From positions 62,001 to 126,000 of the forward strand of contig JADJVI010000043.1 of NCBI GenBank assembly GCA_016710645.1: DNA of 64,000 nucleotides. Reading direction: 5' to 3'. The position numbers and the translations under genes are program-made. How positions within the stretch are numbered: the first letter of the stretch is position 1; each line of letters opens with the position of its first letter. Shown in pieces: positions 17,592-25,677 of the stretch. The notes under the pieces are model-generated. The model was given only the letters and a program-made list of their open reading frames with translations, ran no database searches and was not told the DNA's origin. The DNA is from Actinomycetales bacterium (GTDB taxonomy: Bacteria; Actinomycetota; Actinomycetes; Actinomycetales; Dermatophilaceae).

Positions 17592-18022
17592 GGGCGGCTC
17601 TCGTCCTTGGGCCGTGCTGCCGCGGCCTCGCGGCGGCTCGCGGCAAAACCACGCAGCCCGTCCCCGATGAGGTCGACGACGTCGGCAAGTCGGTCGATGG
17701 TGTCCGGTGTCACGCTGCGCACGGCCCCGATCAGGATGCAGACCGGACAGGACCGGCATACCGATGCTGCCTCGGAAGCGGCCGGGTCATGCCCGCACTC
17801 GGGGCAGACCTGCGACGGCGAACCTCCAGCGGCACCCGATGAGGAGCCCACAGGCGGGTGCTCACCATGCGGCGGGCGACTGCTCGAGGCGCCAGTGGGC
17901 CGAGACGCCCGTTCGCCAGCGGCCTCGGCCTGACTGTCGGGGACCGTGGAAAACAACCCGATGAGGCGCGCGGCTTCCTCGGCGACCGACCCCACACGCC
18001 GGTCGTATGCCGGTTGCGTCAC
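17588..18022 (-). CDS. Small CxxC-pair (zinc-ribbon-like) protein
   Basis: A 144-residue protein starting at GTG 18022 in a GTGA overlap with the upstream SRPBCC gene. The N-terminal helix (SVAEEAARLIGLF) leads into a low-complexity Ser/Gly/Pro linker, then CPECGHD and CRSCPVC, two cysteine pairs that would bind one zinc, and a C-terminal helix (DTIDRLADVVDLIGDGLRGF). This protein is conserved between SRPBCC and ROK-kinase genes in many actinobacteria, but its role is unknown. The strict gene overlaps imply coordinated translation with the glucokinase. Confidence 0.75.
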   Translation of the reverse strand: MTQPAYDRRVGSVAEEAARLIGLFSTVPDSQAEAAGERASRPTGASSSRPPHGEHPPVGSSSGAAGGSPSQVCPECGHDPAASEAASVCRSCPVCILIGAVRSVTPDTIDRLADVVDLIGDGLRGFAASRREAAAARPKDESRP

Positions 18023-18465
18023 GACTCCTCGACGCGCTTCTTGAGCTCCTTGAGGGCGGTGTCGACGATCGCCTTCTCGGCCTTGCGCTTGAGCAGACCC
18101 AGCATCGGGATGGTCAGATCGACGGCCAGCCGGTAGGTCACCCGGGTGCCCGCTCGATCTGCCGCCAGAGTGTAGGACCCGTCCATGGCCTTGAGGACGC
18201 TGGCCTTGACCAACCCCCACGACACCACGCCCGTGCCGTCGTCGGCGATGTCCCACTCGTAGTCGAGCGTGTAGGTGTCCTTCAACACGCCTGCGTCCAA
18301 GGTGAATTCGACGCGGTCGGCCCAGCCGTCGCCTTCCTCCGAGAGGATCGTGATGCGCTTGACCTCGTTGGCCCACTCCGGGTATGCCTCGAAATCGGCG
18401 ATGACGTCCAGAACGGTCCCCGGGGGTGCCTCGATGACGATGGAGGACTCGGTGCGATCGGCCAT
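18019..18465 (-). CDS. SRPBCC (START-like) family protein
   Basis: A 148-residue helix-grip protein: SSIVIEAPPGTVLDVIADFEAYPEWANEV at the N-terminus is the standard opening of polyketide-cyclase/START-like proteins, and LLKRKAEKAIVDTALKELKKRVEE is the closing helix that lines the cavity. Such proteins bind hydrophobic ligands; the ligand is unknown. It is the first gene of a three-gene operon with the zinc-ribbon protein and glucokinase, joined by GTGA and ATGA overlaps. Confidence 0.87.
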   Translation of the reverse strand: MADRTESSIVIEAPPGTVLDVIADFEAYPEWANEVKRITILSEEGDGWADRVEFTLDAGVLKDTYTLDYEWDIADDGTGVVSWGLVKASVLKAMDGSYTLAADRAGTRVTYRLAVDLTIPMLGLLKRKAEKAIVDTALKELKKRVEES

Positions 18466-18517
18466 GTCGACAGGCTATCGCGAAGCCGCAGCCTCCAGTC
18501 CCTCGCCCAAGCCCGCG

Positions 18518-19795
18518 TCAGCGTGCCCAACTCAACAGTTGGCCGCGCACCGCCGTCGCGAGGTCGCTCTCGTTCGTGCCCTGCTGCTGGAGGGCAGCCG
18601 ACACGGCCCCGGCTGACCCGGATGGCGCCGACCCGTCGAGCGACCCGCCCACCTCATGAATCAATCCCATCAGGCCCCTCTCGCCGATGCCGGTCGCCAG
18701 GGCGCGGACGGCCAGCCACGAACTCTGGTATGCCGTGTCGAATCCGGCTGCGGCCGTGTCGAATTCACTGGACGTGGCCAGTTTCGTGGGCCAATCGGAA
18801 GCCTTGGCGCGCTCGATCGCCGCCGCCGCGATGGTGCGGGGTTCCAGGCTGCTTGCCCGGTAGGCGACATACTCGGCCAGCCCTTCGCTCAACCACATCG
18901 GCAGGTCAGATCGGGTGCTCGCGCGGAGGGCGACGTGGGTGAACTCGTGGGCAAGCACGACGAGCCGACCCTCTGCGGTCAGTCGACGGGCAGCGCCCGG
19001 CCCGAGGACGACCCGGTCGGCACCGGCAGGCCGCCCGACCAGCCGGGCCCCGACGGTCGTGGCCCCGACGACATCGAGGCCCGACGTCGTCGACCGGCCG
19101 ATCATGGCGGCAGTCGCCTCGGCGGTGGGCGGGACGACGAGCACAGTGCCGGGTATGCCGTCCGCCAGCCCTGGGATGGCCGCAACTCGGCTCCACGCTT
19201 GCTCGGCTGCTGCGCTGCACTCGGCCAGGTCAACGACGTCAGCGGAGACCGCGACCACGACATGATCGCCGCGCCGGACCGCCAGGCGGGGCAGATCGAA
19301 GGCCTCGGGCGGGTCGGTAGCACCCAGCCATGTGACCAGCCGCCACGTTCCCTGCCGTTCAACGGCCCGGAGAGTGCGCGACACCACCCGATCGACCCGG
19401 TCCACCCCGGGGATTCGGTAGGCCAGCTGTGCCGTGCCCTGCCAGTGCTGCTCCACACCATCTGTCGAGGTCGGGTCACTTCGCTCGTGAAGTGCGGTGA
19501 ACGACATGTGACTGACGCCGAGGGCGCGCAAGGCGTCGAATGCCTCGAGCTGCCTGGATCCCTCGGGCGTCGTCGGATCCGCGATCCCCGCCTTCCACGC
19601 GTTGACATCCCCGGCTGCCAGGGCGTGAGCCTGCCGCTGCAGGAGTGCCGCAACGGCAGTGTCGGCGGCGGTCGGTCGAGCGGAGGACGGTGAAAAGGGC
19701 GACGAAGAGCAGCCATCCAGGCCCCATGCCACCACTCCGACGAGCGCGGCAGCAACGAGCCGTCGCATCCCGCCCATCAACGCCCTCCTTGTCAC
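18518..19795 (-). CDS. Secreted lipoprotein, putative gluzincin metallopeptidase
   Basis: A 425-residue exported protein. The signal segment RRLVAAALVGVVAWGLDGCSS has a lipobox-like GLDGC. A NTF2-like region (about 40-155) precedes the peptidase-like domain, whose zinc motif is HEFTHVALR (near residue 285), followed by LSEGLAEYVAY, which supplies the third ligand Glu, as in gluzincins. It is therefore probably an active cell-surface protease or peptidase. Starts at GTG 19795 or ATG 19777 both keep the signal peptide. No neighbour suggests a substrate. Confidence 0.8.
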   Translation of the reverse strand: MTRRALMGGMRRLVAAALVGVVAWGLDGCSSSPFSPSSARPTAADTAVAALLQRQAHALAAGDVNAWKAGIADPTTPEGSRQLEAFDALRALGVSHMSFTALHERSDPTSTDGVEQHWQGTAQLAYRIPGVDRVDRVVSRTLRAVERQGTWRLVTWLGATDPPEAFDLPRLAVRRGDHVVVAVSADVVDLAECSAAAEQAWSRVAAIPGLADGIPGTVLVVPPTAEATAAMIGRSTTSGLDVVGATTVGARLVGRPAGADRVVLGPGAARRLTAEGRLVVLAHEFTHVALRASTRSDLPMWLSEGLAEYVAYRASSLEPRTIAAAAIERAKASDWPTKLATSSEFDTAAAGFDTAYQSSWLAVRALATGIGERGLMGLIHEVGGSLDGSAPSGSAGAVSAALQQQGTNESDLATAVRGQLLSWAR

Positions 19796-19837
19796 TTCTG
19801 CGTGATCGTAGGCCCATGGCAGCGCAGCCGCCCGCGG

Positions 19838-20131
19838 TCACCAGCCCGCCGCCACTGCGGCATCGGCAGCGCGACTGTGCGACTGGCCGTGAACCCGAGC
19901 CGGGGTCCGGACCGCCCGCAGCGTCGCGGCATACTCAGCACCGACCAACCCGGCCCGGACAAACAGATCGACCACGCGTCGCTCCGCTGGGTCGAGCCGG
20001 GTCGCGTGGTCCGGCGAGGGCGTGACCGGCACAGCGGAGGGCACCCCCACCGAGAGGGTCGTCAGCGCGGTGACGATGCAGTCGTCGCAGGCGATATGGC
20101 GGACCGGGCAACCCTCGCAATCGATCAGCAT
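19838..20131 (-). CDS. Small cysteine-rich hypothetical protein
   Basis: A 97-residue protein beginning MLIDCEGCPVRHIACDDCIV: four cysteines (CxxC, then CxxC after seven residues) suggest one metal site. The middle reads LDPAERRVVDLFVRAGLVG, the most conserved-looking helix, and the tail is unstructured. Similar short proteins are found next to DnaQ/UvrC-like nuclease genes in actinobacteria. ATG 20131 has a GGAGGAG ribosome site 5-12 bp upstream. Function unknown. Confidence 0.72.
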   Translation of the reverse strand: MLIDCEGCPVRHIACDDCIVTALTTLSVGVPSAVPVTPSPDHATRLDPAERRVVDLFVRAGLVGAEYAATLRAVRTPARVHGQSHSRAADAAVAAGW

Positions 20132-20258
20132 GTGCGCTCCTCCTGTCGTGTTGTGATGTCACCGACGCTAGAACGCAGGTCTGACACCCCCCTCGCGAGC
20201 TGGTTCGCACCTCGCGCGATCGGAGTCGTCAACACCTCCTCAGCGCGCCACCGGGGGG

Positions 20259-21998
20259 TTGTCAGAGCTCACCTCTACGGTCGGTGCCATGCCAGTCGTG
20301 CAACCCACCCTGGAAGACCTGGGGACTGCCCTGCGCGAGGTCACCTTCGTCGTCGTCGACCTGGAGACGACCGGGGGCAGCGCGCATGAGAGCGCGATCA
20401 CCGAGATCGGCGCCGTCAAGGTCCGCGGCGGCGAGGAACTCGGACGGTTCCAGACGCTGGTCAATCCCGGCGCACCGATCCCCGCCTTCATCCAGGTCCT
20501 GACCGGCATCTCCGACGCATTGGTCGCACGGGCACCCCGCATCGACACCGTGCTGCCAGCCTTCCTAGAGTTCGCACGCGGTGCGGTGCTCGTGGCGCAC
20601 AACGCCGGCTTCGACATCGGCTTCCTCAAGGCTGCGGCCGCGGCGACCGGACACCGCTGGCCCGGCTTCCGCGTGATCGACACGGTCACCCTGGCCCGAC
20701 ACCTCGTGTCGCACGACGAAGCTCGCAATCACAAACTCAGCACTCTCGCAACGCTGTTCGGCGCCGAGACCACTCCAGACCACCGGGCTCTGCACGACGC
20801 CCTCGCCACCACGGACGTGCTGCACGCCCTGCTCGGGCGGGTCGGCAACCTCGGGGTGACCACCTTGGAGGAACTGGCCAGCTACACCTCGCGAGTCACG
20901 CCCGCGCAACGCCGCAAACGCTTCCTGGCTGACCAACTCCCCAGCGCCCCAGGTGTTTACGTCTTCCGTGACGGCAAAGGTCGCACTCTCTACGTCGGCA
21001 CCTCACAGAACATCCGGGCACGCGCCCGAAGCTATTTCACCGCCTCCGAACAACGCACCCGGATGGCCGAGATGGTCGCGGCCGCCGAGTCCATCCATCC
21101 GATCGTGTGCCAGACCGTCCTGGAGGCTCAGGTCCAGGAGGTGCGGCTGTTACGCGCCCACAAGCCGCCCTATAACCGGCGGTCGACCCGACCGGAACGC
21201 GCGGTGTGGGTCAAACTCACCGACGAGCCCTTCCCGAGGCTCTCGATCGTCCGCGATGTGCCCTCCGACGCGTCTTATGTCGGTCCCTTCGGGTCGCGTG
21301 CCGCGGCCGAGGCTGCGGTGGCCGCTGTCCACGAGGCGATTCCGCTGCGCCAGTGCCCCACGCGGCTGGGCAAACAACCGCGCGGCAGCGCGTGCGTCCT
21401 GGCCGAGCTCGGCCGCTGCGGCGCACCGTGCGAGGGACGACAGAGCCTCGACGCGTATGCCGTGCTCGTCGCGGAGGCTCGCGAGCTGCTGACCGGCAAC
21501 GGTCATGCCGTTTTCACCCGAATCGCCGACCGGATGCGCGAGCTGTCCGAGGCCGAGCGCTTCGAAGAAGCGGCCACCGTCCGCGACCGATTGGAGCAGC
21601 TGGCCAAGGGAGCAGCTCGCTCCCAGCGACTGACTCCGCTGGCCGCGACACCGGAGGTGCTCGCCGCCCGGCGTCGTGACGAGGGCGGGTGGGAGTTCGC
21701 CTGCGTCCGTTACGGTCGGTTGGCAGGCGCAGCGACCAGCCCGCGAGGCGCCGACCCACTCCCCTACGTCGAGACCCTGCAGGCAACCGCCGAGGTCGTC
21801 ATGGCTCCGGCGGCCGTGGCTGCGGCAGCCAAGCCCGCAGATCATGCCGCAGCGCTTCCCGAAGAAACCGAGCTGGTCCTGCGGTGGCTGGAATCTCCCG
21901 GTGTGCGCATCGTCCATCTCGACGGCGAATGGACCTGTCCCGTGGGTGGCGCGGGCAGGGTCCGCGAGGAACTGCGGCTGGCTAGGCTGGGCGCGTGA
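20259..21998 (+). CDS. DEDDh 3'-5' exonuclease fused to GIY-YIG/UvrC-like domain
   Basis: A 579-residue fusion. Residues 25-200 are a DnaQ-type exonuclease: FVVVDLETTGG (Exo I, D and E), VLVAHNAGFDIGF (Exo II) and HRALHDALATTDVL (Exo IIIh with His and Asp). Residues 225-310 are a GIY-YIG domain: APGVYVFRDGKGRTLYVGTSQNIRAR in two blocks and NRR. A UvrB-binding-like segment (FEEAATVRDRLEQL) follows near 440. This architecture matches Rv2191 and related Cho-like proteins in DNA repair. TTG 20259 or ATG 20289 can be the start; the latter has the better family fit. It overlaps the next gene by GTGA. Confidence 0.88.
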   Translation: MSELTSTVGAMPVVQPTLEDLGTALREVTFVVVDLETTGGSAHESAITEIGAVKVRGGEELGRFQTLVNPGAPIPAFIQVLTGISDALVARAPRIDTVLPAFLEFARGAVLVAHNAGFDIGFLKAAAAATGHRWPGFRVIDTVTLARHLVSHDEARNHKLSTLATLFGAETTPDHRALHDALATTDVLHALLGRVGNLGVTTLEELASYTSRVTPAQRRKRFLADQLPSAPGVYVFRDGKGRTLYVGTSQNIRARARSYFTASEQRTRMAEMVAAAESIHPIVCQTVLEAQVQEVRLLRAHKPPYNRRSTRPERAVWVKLTDEPFPRLSIVRDVPSDASYVGPFGSRAAAEAAVAAVHEAIPLRQCPTRLGKQPRGSACVLAELGRCGAPCEGRQSLDAYAVLVAEARELLTGNGHAVFTRIADRMRELSEAERFEEAATVRDRLEQLAKGAARSQRLTPLAATPEVLAARRRDEGGWEFACVRYGRLAGAATSPRGADPLPYVETLQATAEVVMAPAAVAAAAKPADHAAALPEETELVLRWLESPGVRIVHLDGEWTCPVGGAGRVREELRLARLGA

Positions 21999-22273
21999 TC
22001 ACCGCCATCGTCCTCGTCACCTGTGACGTCTCCCGCATCCCCGAGGTCGCGACCGAGATCGCCGCGATCGAGGGCGTCTCCGAGGTCTATTCCGTCACCG
22101 GTGACGCCGACCTCGTCGCGATGGTGCGGGTCCGAGCCCACGAGCGGCTGGCCGACGTCATCGCCGACGCGCTCTCCAAGGTGCCAGGAGTGACCGGCAC
22201 GACGACCCATATCGCGTTTCGCACCTACTCGCGGCACGACCTGGAGGCGGCCTTCAGCCTCGGTCTGGACTGA
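21995..22273 (+). CDS. Stand-alone Lrp/AsnC ligand-binding (RAM) domain protein
   Basis: A 92-residue protein consisting only of the RAM (ACT-like) domain, with no helix-turn-helix: AIVLVTCDVSRIPEVATEIA, then GVSEVYSVTGDADLVAMVRV and VPGVTGTTTHIAFRTYS. These proteins form oligomers that bind amino acids and may modulate partner regulators. GTG 21995 overlaps the nuclease stop (GTGA), so the two are translated together. It converges on trpD, with the short motif array between them. Confidence 0.88.
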   Translation: MITAIVLVTCDVSRIPEVATEIAAIEGVSEVYSVTGDADLVAMVRVRAHERLADVIADALSKVPGVTGTTTHIAFRTYSRHDLEAAFSLGLD

Positions 22274-22283
22274 CCGAGTCACC

Positions 22284-22326
22284 CGGTATGCCCGCATACC
22301 GGAATACCGGCATACCGGCATACCGG
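22284..22326. repeat. Local array of the CATACCGG/GGTATGCC motif between convergent genes
   Basis: The block opens with a perfect inverted pair, CGGTATGC (22284-22291) and GCATACCG (22294-22301), separated by two bases. It continues with 8-bp units: AATACCGG, CATACCGG, CATACCGG, then a decayed CGTG. The array fills most of the gap between the RAM gene and trpD stops, where a bidirectional terminator would be expected. Confidence 0.85.
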
Positions 22327-22335
22327 CGTGTCGGA

Positions 22336-23397
22336 TCAGATGGACGCAGAAGCGGCGCGACGCGTGGCCGCGATCCAACGATCCACCAGGCGGGTCGCGG
22401 CACCGGAGTCGATCGCCTCAGCCGCGCGGGCCATTCCTGCGCGCACGTCCGCGTGCAGTTCGCTGTCCGCGTCGGCCGCCACGGCCAGAGCAACGCCGGC
22501 ATTGAGCACGACGGCGTCGCGAATCGGACCACGGGCACCGGCGAAGACGTCGGTCACCACCCGAGCGTTGTATGCCGCGTCGCCACCGCGCAGGGCCTCG
22601 GTCGGGGCGGGTTCCAGGCCCAAGCGCGCCGGGTCGAGCCGATGGAGAACGATCTGCCCCCGTCGCACCCACCACACCGAGGTCGTCGTGGACAGGGTCG
22701 CCTCGTCCAGGCCGTCGTCCCCACGCAGCACAGCGGCATCACGGCCGCGTCCCGCGAACACTCCGGCCAGGATCGGAGCCATCCGCGAGTCGGCAACGCC
22801 GACCGCGGCATACGTCGGCTGTCCCGGGTTAGTGAGTGGGCCGAGGAAGTTGAAGACGGTGCCGACCCCAAGGCCGGCTCGCGCCGGCGCGGCGTGGCGC
22901 ATCGAGGGGTGGAACCGTTGCGCGAAGCAGAACGTGATGCCGGCCTCGTGGACGATCTGCTCGACCCGGTCCTCAGGGAGGGTCAGGTCGATGCCGAGCG
23001 CCTCGAGAACGTCGGCCGACCCCGACGACGAGGACGCGGCGCGATTGCCGTGCTTGACGATCGGCACACCGGCTGCAGCGCACACCATGGCTGCCATCGT
23101 GGAGATATTCACTGTGTGCGCCCGGTCGCCGCCAGTTCCGACGATGTCGAGGCTCGGCGTGGGAGCCGTGATCCGGATCGCGTGAGCCAACATCTGATCG
23201 GCCAGGCCGCGCACCTCGTCGACGCTCTCGCCCTTGGTGCGCAGCGCCATGAGGAAGCCCGCCACCTGCACGGGGCTGGCTTCTCCCGCCATGACGGTCG
23301 CCATGGCCCATTCACACTGGTCGCGGCTCAGGTCTTGCCGTTGGACCAGCCGACTGAGCAGATCCGGCCAGGTGGGGGCGCTGGAATCGCCCGGCAC
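22336..23397 (-). CDS. trpD: Anthranilate phosphoribosyltransferase
   Basis: A 353-residue enzyme of tryptophan synthesis that joins anthranilate and PRPP. It has the PRPP-binding DIVGTGGDRAHTVNIST (near residues 84-100), KHGNRAASSSSGSADVLEALG and FNFLGPLTNPGQP, plus the metal-binding DDGLDE. GTG 23397 is 3 bp after the stop of the receiver gene, so the two are probably cotranscribed. The trpD gene stands alone, without other trp genes, as in M. tuberculosis (Rv2192c), where it also lies beside ctaE. Confidence 0.95.
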   Translation of the reverse strand: MPGDSSAPTWPDLLSRLVQRQDLSRDQCEWAMATVMAGEASPVQVAGFLMALRTKGESVDEVRGLADQMLAHAIRITAPTPSLDIVGTGGDRAHTVNISTMAAMVCAAAGVPIVKHGNRAASSSSGSADVLEALGIDLTLPEDRVEQIVHEAGITFCFAQRFHPSMRHAAPARAGLGVGTVFNFLGPLTNPGQPTYAAVGVADSRMAPILAGVFAGRGRDAAVLRGDDGLDEATLSTTTSVWWVRRGQIVLHRLDPARLGLEPAPTEALRGGDAAYNARVVTDVFAGARGPIRDAVVLNAGVALAVAADADSELHADVRAGMARAAEAIDSGAATRLVDRWIAATRRAASASI

Positions 23398-23400
23398 AGG

Positions 23401-23850
23401 TCAGGCGCCAGCAGCGGCGCGAGCGCGACCGAGGTCGGCGACGGCCTTGGACAGGGCCACCGGGTCAGCCGGGTGCGGCACGACGGCGTCGGCCTGCGAC
23501 CAGGCGGCCAGCCAGCCGTCCTGCACTCGACCGGTGAGGACGAGCACCGGCGGGCAGTCGAAGATCTCGTTCTTCAACTGGCGGCACATCCCCATGCCGC
23601 CCAGCGGGGTCGCCTCGCCGTCGAGGACCAGGACGTCATACCTGTTGTTGTCGACGGCCTCGATGACCGCGGCCGGCGTTGCGCACTCACGCCACGCCGT
23701 GACCTCGACATCCCTCGCCGGGCGACGGCCCACCCCGACACGCACGGCGTCACGCACCGTGACGTCGTCGCTATACAACAGGACGGAGATCCCGTGGGGG
23801 GCGGTGCCGGGAGCGGCAGTCGAGGACGCGGAGGCGCCGGAAGCACTCAT
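23401..23850 (-). CDS. Single-domain response-regulator-like receiver, degenerate
   Basis: A 149-residue protein. After a 20-residue Ala/Ser-rich leader it follows the receiver fold: ISVLLYSDDVTVRDAV (acidic pair), YDVLVLDGEATPLGGMGMC (candidate phospho-acceptor Asp) and VLVLTGRVQDGW (conserved Thr). At the place of the invariant Lys-Pro, the sequence is DAVVPHPADP, with no lysine. It has no output domain. It may therefore be phosphorylation-independent or act by binding. It lies immediately upstream of trpD and diverges from the ctaE-qcr operon. Confidence 0.78.
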   Translation of the reverse strand: MSASGASASSTAAPGTAPHGISVLLYSDDVTVRDAVRVGVGRRPARDVEVTAWRECATPAAVIEAVDNNRYDVLVLDGEATPLGGMGMCRQLKNEIFDCPPVLVLTGRVQDGWLAAWSQADAVVPHPADPVALSKAVADLGRARAAAGA

Positions 23851-24182
23851 GGGGTCATGCTAGCGAGGTCGGACCCGGACGGTCGCGCAGGCCGAACTCC
23901 CCGCCGTGCCCCGTGGGGTGCTCAGACGTCCACGATGCGCGCCCGACCTTCGACACCACCGTGGTATGCCGTCCACACGGCATACCACCCGGCCGCGCGG
24001 ACGCCCGGCCGGGAGGCGCCCGGACGGCATACCGGGCCTCGGGGTGAGATGCGAGTGGGGCTCTGCGACAGCCCGATCCGTCCTCAACGTGACCGATGTC
24101 ATGGCCTCGGTAAGCAGGAAACCGACTCAGTGTCAGAAAAACCGGGGGGTCGGTCACACAGGGCAACCCGGGACAGGCCATA
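23851..24182. other. Divergent promoter region of ctaE-qcrCAB and the receiver/trpD genes
   Basis: This 332-bp region has no credible gene; the short frames crossing it are arginine-rich and look non-coding. It holds three copies of the dispersed motif: the hairpin pair at 23961-23988 and a single ACGGCATACC at 24024-24033. The run AAAAACCGGGGGGTCGG at about 24137 precedes ctaE by 40 bp. The promoters for two important transcription units must lie here, but I cannot assign -35/-10 boxes. Confidence 0.55.
23961..23988. repeat. Perfect inverted pair of the dispersed motif (hairpin)
   Basis: GTGGTATGCCGT (23961-23972) and ACGGCATACCAC (23977-23988) form a perfect 12-bp stem with a CCAC loop. 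There is no T-run on either side. The arms are two head-to-head copies of the genome-wide motif. It lies between two divergent genes, which is an unusual place for a terminator. Confidence 0.9.
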
Positions 24183-24839
24183 ATGGCGCGCGTGGCGACA
24201 GCATCGGCGATTCCAGCGCACCCTGTAAGCACCGGGCACGGACCGGCGACCCGACCGAACATGGTTCAGGTCGGCACCATGGTCTGGCTCTCGAGCGAAC
24301 TCATGTTCTTCGCGGGACTGTTCGCGGTCTACTTCCAGCTCCGGGCGATGTCCCACGAGCTGTGGGCCGAGCAGACCGCCAAACTCAACGTCCCGTTCGC
24401 GGTAGCCAACACCCTCGTCCTCGTGATTTCTTCCGTGTGGTGCCAGCTCGGCGTCCTCAAGGCCGAGCGCGGACAGCCCGCGCGCACCGGCAAGCTCTCC
24501 GAGATCGGCAAGTGGGGGATGCGGGAGTGGTACGTCGTGACGTACATCTTCGGCTCCATCTTCATCGCTGGCCAGGTGTATGAGTACGCCAAGCTCGTCC
24601 ACGAGAACATCACGCTGTCCTCGGACCGCTATGGCTCGGTGTTCTACATGGCCACCGGATTCCACGGTCTGCACGTGACTGGTGGTCTGCTGGCCTTCCT
24701 GCTCATCCTGGGCCGCACGTTCACCACCCGCCGCTACACGCACACCCAGGCGGTGGGCGCTGTGGTGACGTCCTACTACTGGCACTTCGTCGACGTCGTG
24801 TGGATCGCCCTATTCGCGGTGATCTACCTGCTCAAGTGA
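24183..24839 (+). CDS. ctaE: Cytochrome c oxidase (aa3) subunit III
   Basis: A 218-residue integral membrane subunit of the terminal oxidase. Five hydrophobic helices are visible, with the family blocks VGTMVWLSSELMFFAGLFAVYF, FYMATGFHGLHVTGG and SYYWHFVDVVWIALF. ATG 24183 gives MARVATASAIP; GTG 24192 would match other actinobacterial starts equally well. It is the first gene of the ctaE-qcrC-qcrA-qcrB operon, which encodes parts of the bcc-aa3 respiratory supercomplex. Confidence 0.96.
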   Translation: MARVATASAIPAHPVSTGHGPATRPNMVQVGTMVWLSSELMFFAGLFAVYFQLRAMSHELWAEQTAKLNVPFAVANTLVLVISSVWCQLGVLKAERGQPARTGKLSEIGKWGMREWYVVTYIFGSIFIAGQVYEYAKLVHENITLSSDRYGSVFYMATGFHGLHVTGGLLAFLLILGRTFTTRRYTHTQAVGAVVTSYYWHFVDVVWIALFAVIYLLK

Positions 24840-24888
24840 CGACCCGACCACTCCAACCACACGTGAGAACAGACGACAGGACTGCATC

Positions 24889-25671
24889 GTGAACGCCTTG
24901 GCCGCACGCCGCCGTCACCCCGCTGCCATTGCCCTGCTCCTCTTCCTGGGGCTGGCATTGGTCGGCGCGACGTATTCCCTCTTCGCCCCCAAGCCCGCGC
25001 AGGCTGCCGTCGCCACGGCTGACAAGGTCGCGGACGGCAAGGCCCTGTTCCAGGCCAACTGCGCCACCTGCCACGGCATCTCCGCCGAGGGCACCAAGTC
25101 CGGTCCGACGCTCATCGGTGTCGGTGCGGCTGCGGTCGACTTCCAGGTCGGCACCGGCCGTATGCCGTTGTCCGCCCCGAACGTCCAGGCGCCGCGGATC
25201 GAGCAGATCAAGTACTCGCAGGAGCAGATCGACGCCATGAGTGCCTTCGTGGCGTCCCTGGCTCCTGGCCCGGCAATTCCGGACCAGGCCACCCTCGAGA
25301 CCGAAGGCGACGTCGCGCTCGGTGGCGAACTGTTCCGGGTCAACTGCGCGATGTGCCACAACTTCGCCGGCTCGGGTGGTGCGCTCACCCGCGGCAAGTA
25401 CGCCCCCGCGCTCTACGGTGTCGAGGCCAAGCACATCTACGAGGCCATGGTCACCGGACCGCAGTCCATGCCGGTCTTCGACGACAAGAACATCGACGCC
25501 AAGGGCAAGGCCTCGATCATCTCTTACCTGCGGACGGTAGAAACGCAGGCCAACGTCGGTGGCATGAACCTCGGCAACATGGGTCCGGTGTCCGAAGGCA
25601 TGTTCATCTGGATCTTCGGTCTGGCGCTCATGATCGGCACCGCCTACTGGCTCGGCCAGAAGGCAGCGTGA
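24889..25671 (+). CDS. qcrC: Cytochrome bc1 complex diheme cytochrome c subunit
   Basis: A 260-residue membrane-anchored diheme cytochrome c. The N-terminal helix (about residues 10-30) anchors it; two heme sites are CATCH (near residue 58) and CAMCH (near residue 153); a C-terminal helix (about 232-253) is the second anchor. In actinobacteria QcrC replaces soluble cytochrome c and passes electrons from the Rieske protein straight to CtaC. GTG 24889 is the start. Third gene partner QcrA begins 7 bp later. Confidence 0.96.
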   Translation: MNALAARRRHPAAIALLLFLGLALVGATYSLFAPKPAQAAVATADKVADGKALFQANCATCHGISAEGTKSGPTLIGVGAAAVDFQVGTGRMPLSAPNVQAPRIEQIKYSQEQIDAMSAFVASLAPGPAIPDQATLETEGDVALGGELFRVNCAMCHNFAGSGGALTRGKYAPALYGVEAKHIYEAMVTGPQSMPVFDDKNIDAKGKASIISYLRTVETQANVGGMNLGNMGPVSEGMFIWIFGLALMIGTAYWLGQKAA

Positions 25672-25677
25672 GGTCCG

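Noticed and set aside
22284..22326. Short repeats that could suggest a CRISPR-like array
   Set aside because: The units are only 8 bp with no spacers and match the dispersed motif; no cas genes are near.
23860..24102. Short frames in the region upstream of ctaE
   Set aside because: They are rich in Arg/Pro/Gly and resemble no known protein; the region is better read as a promoter region.
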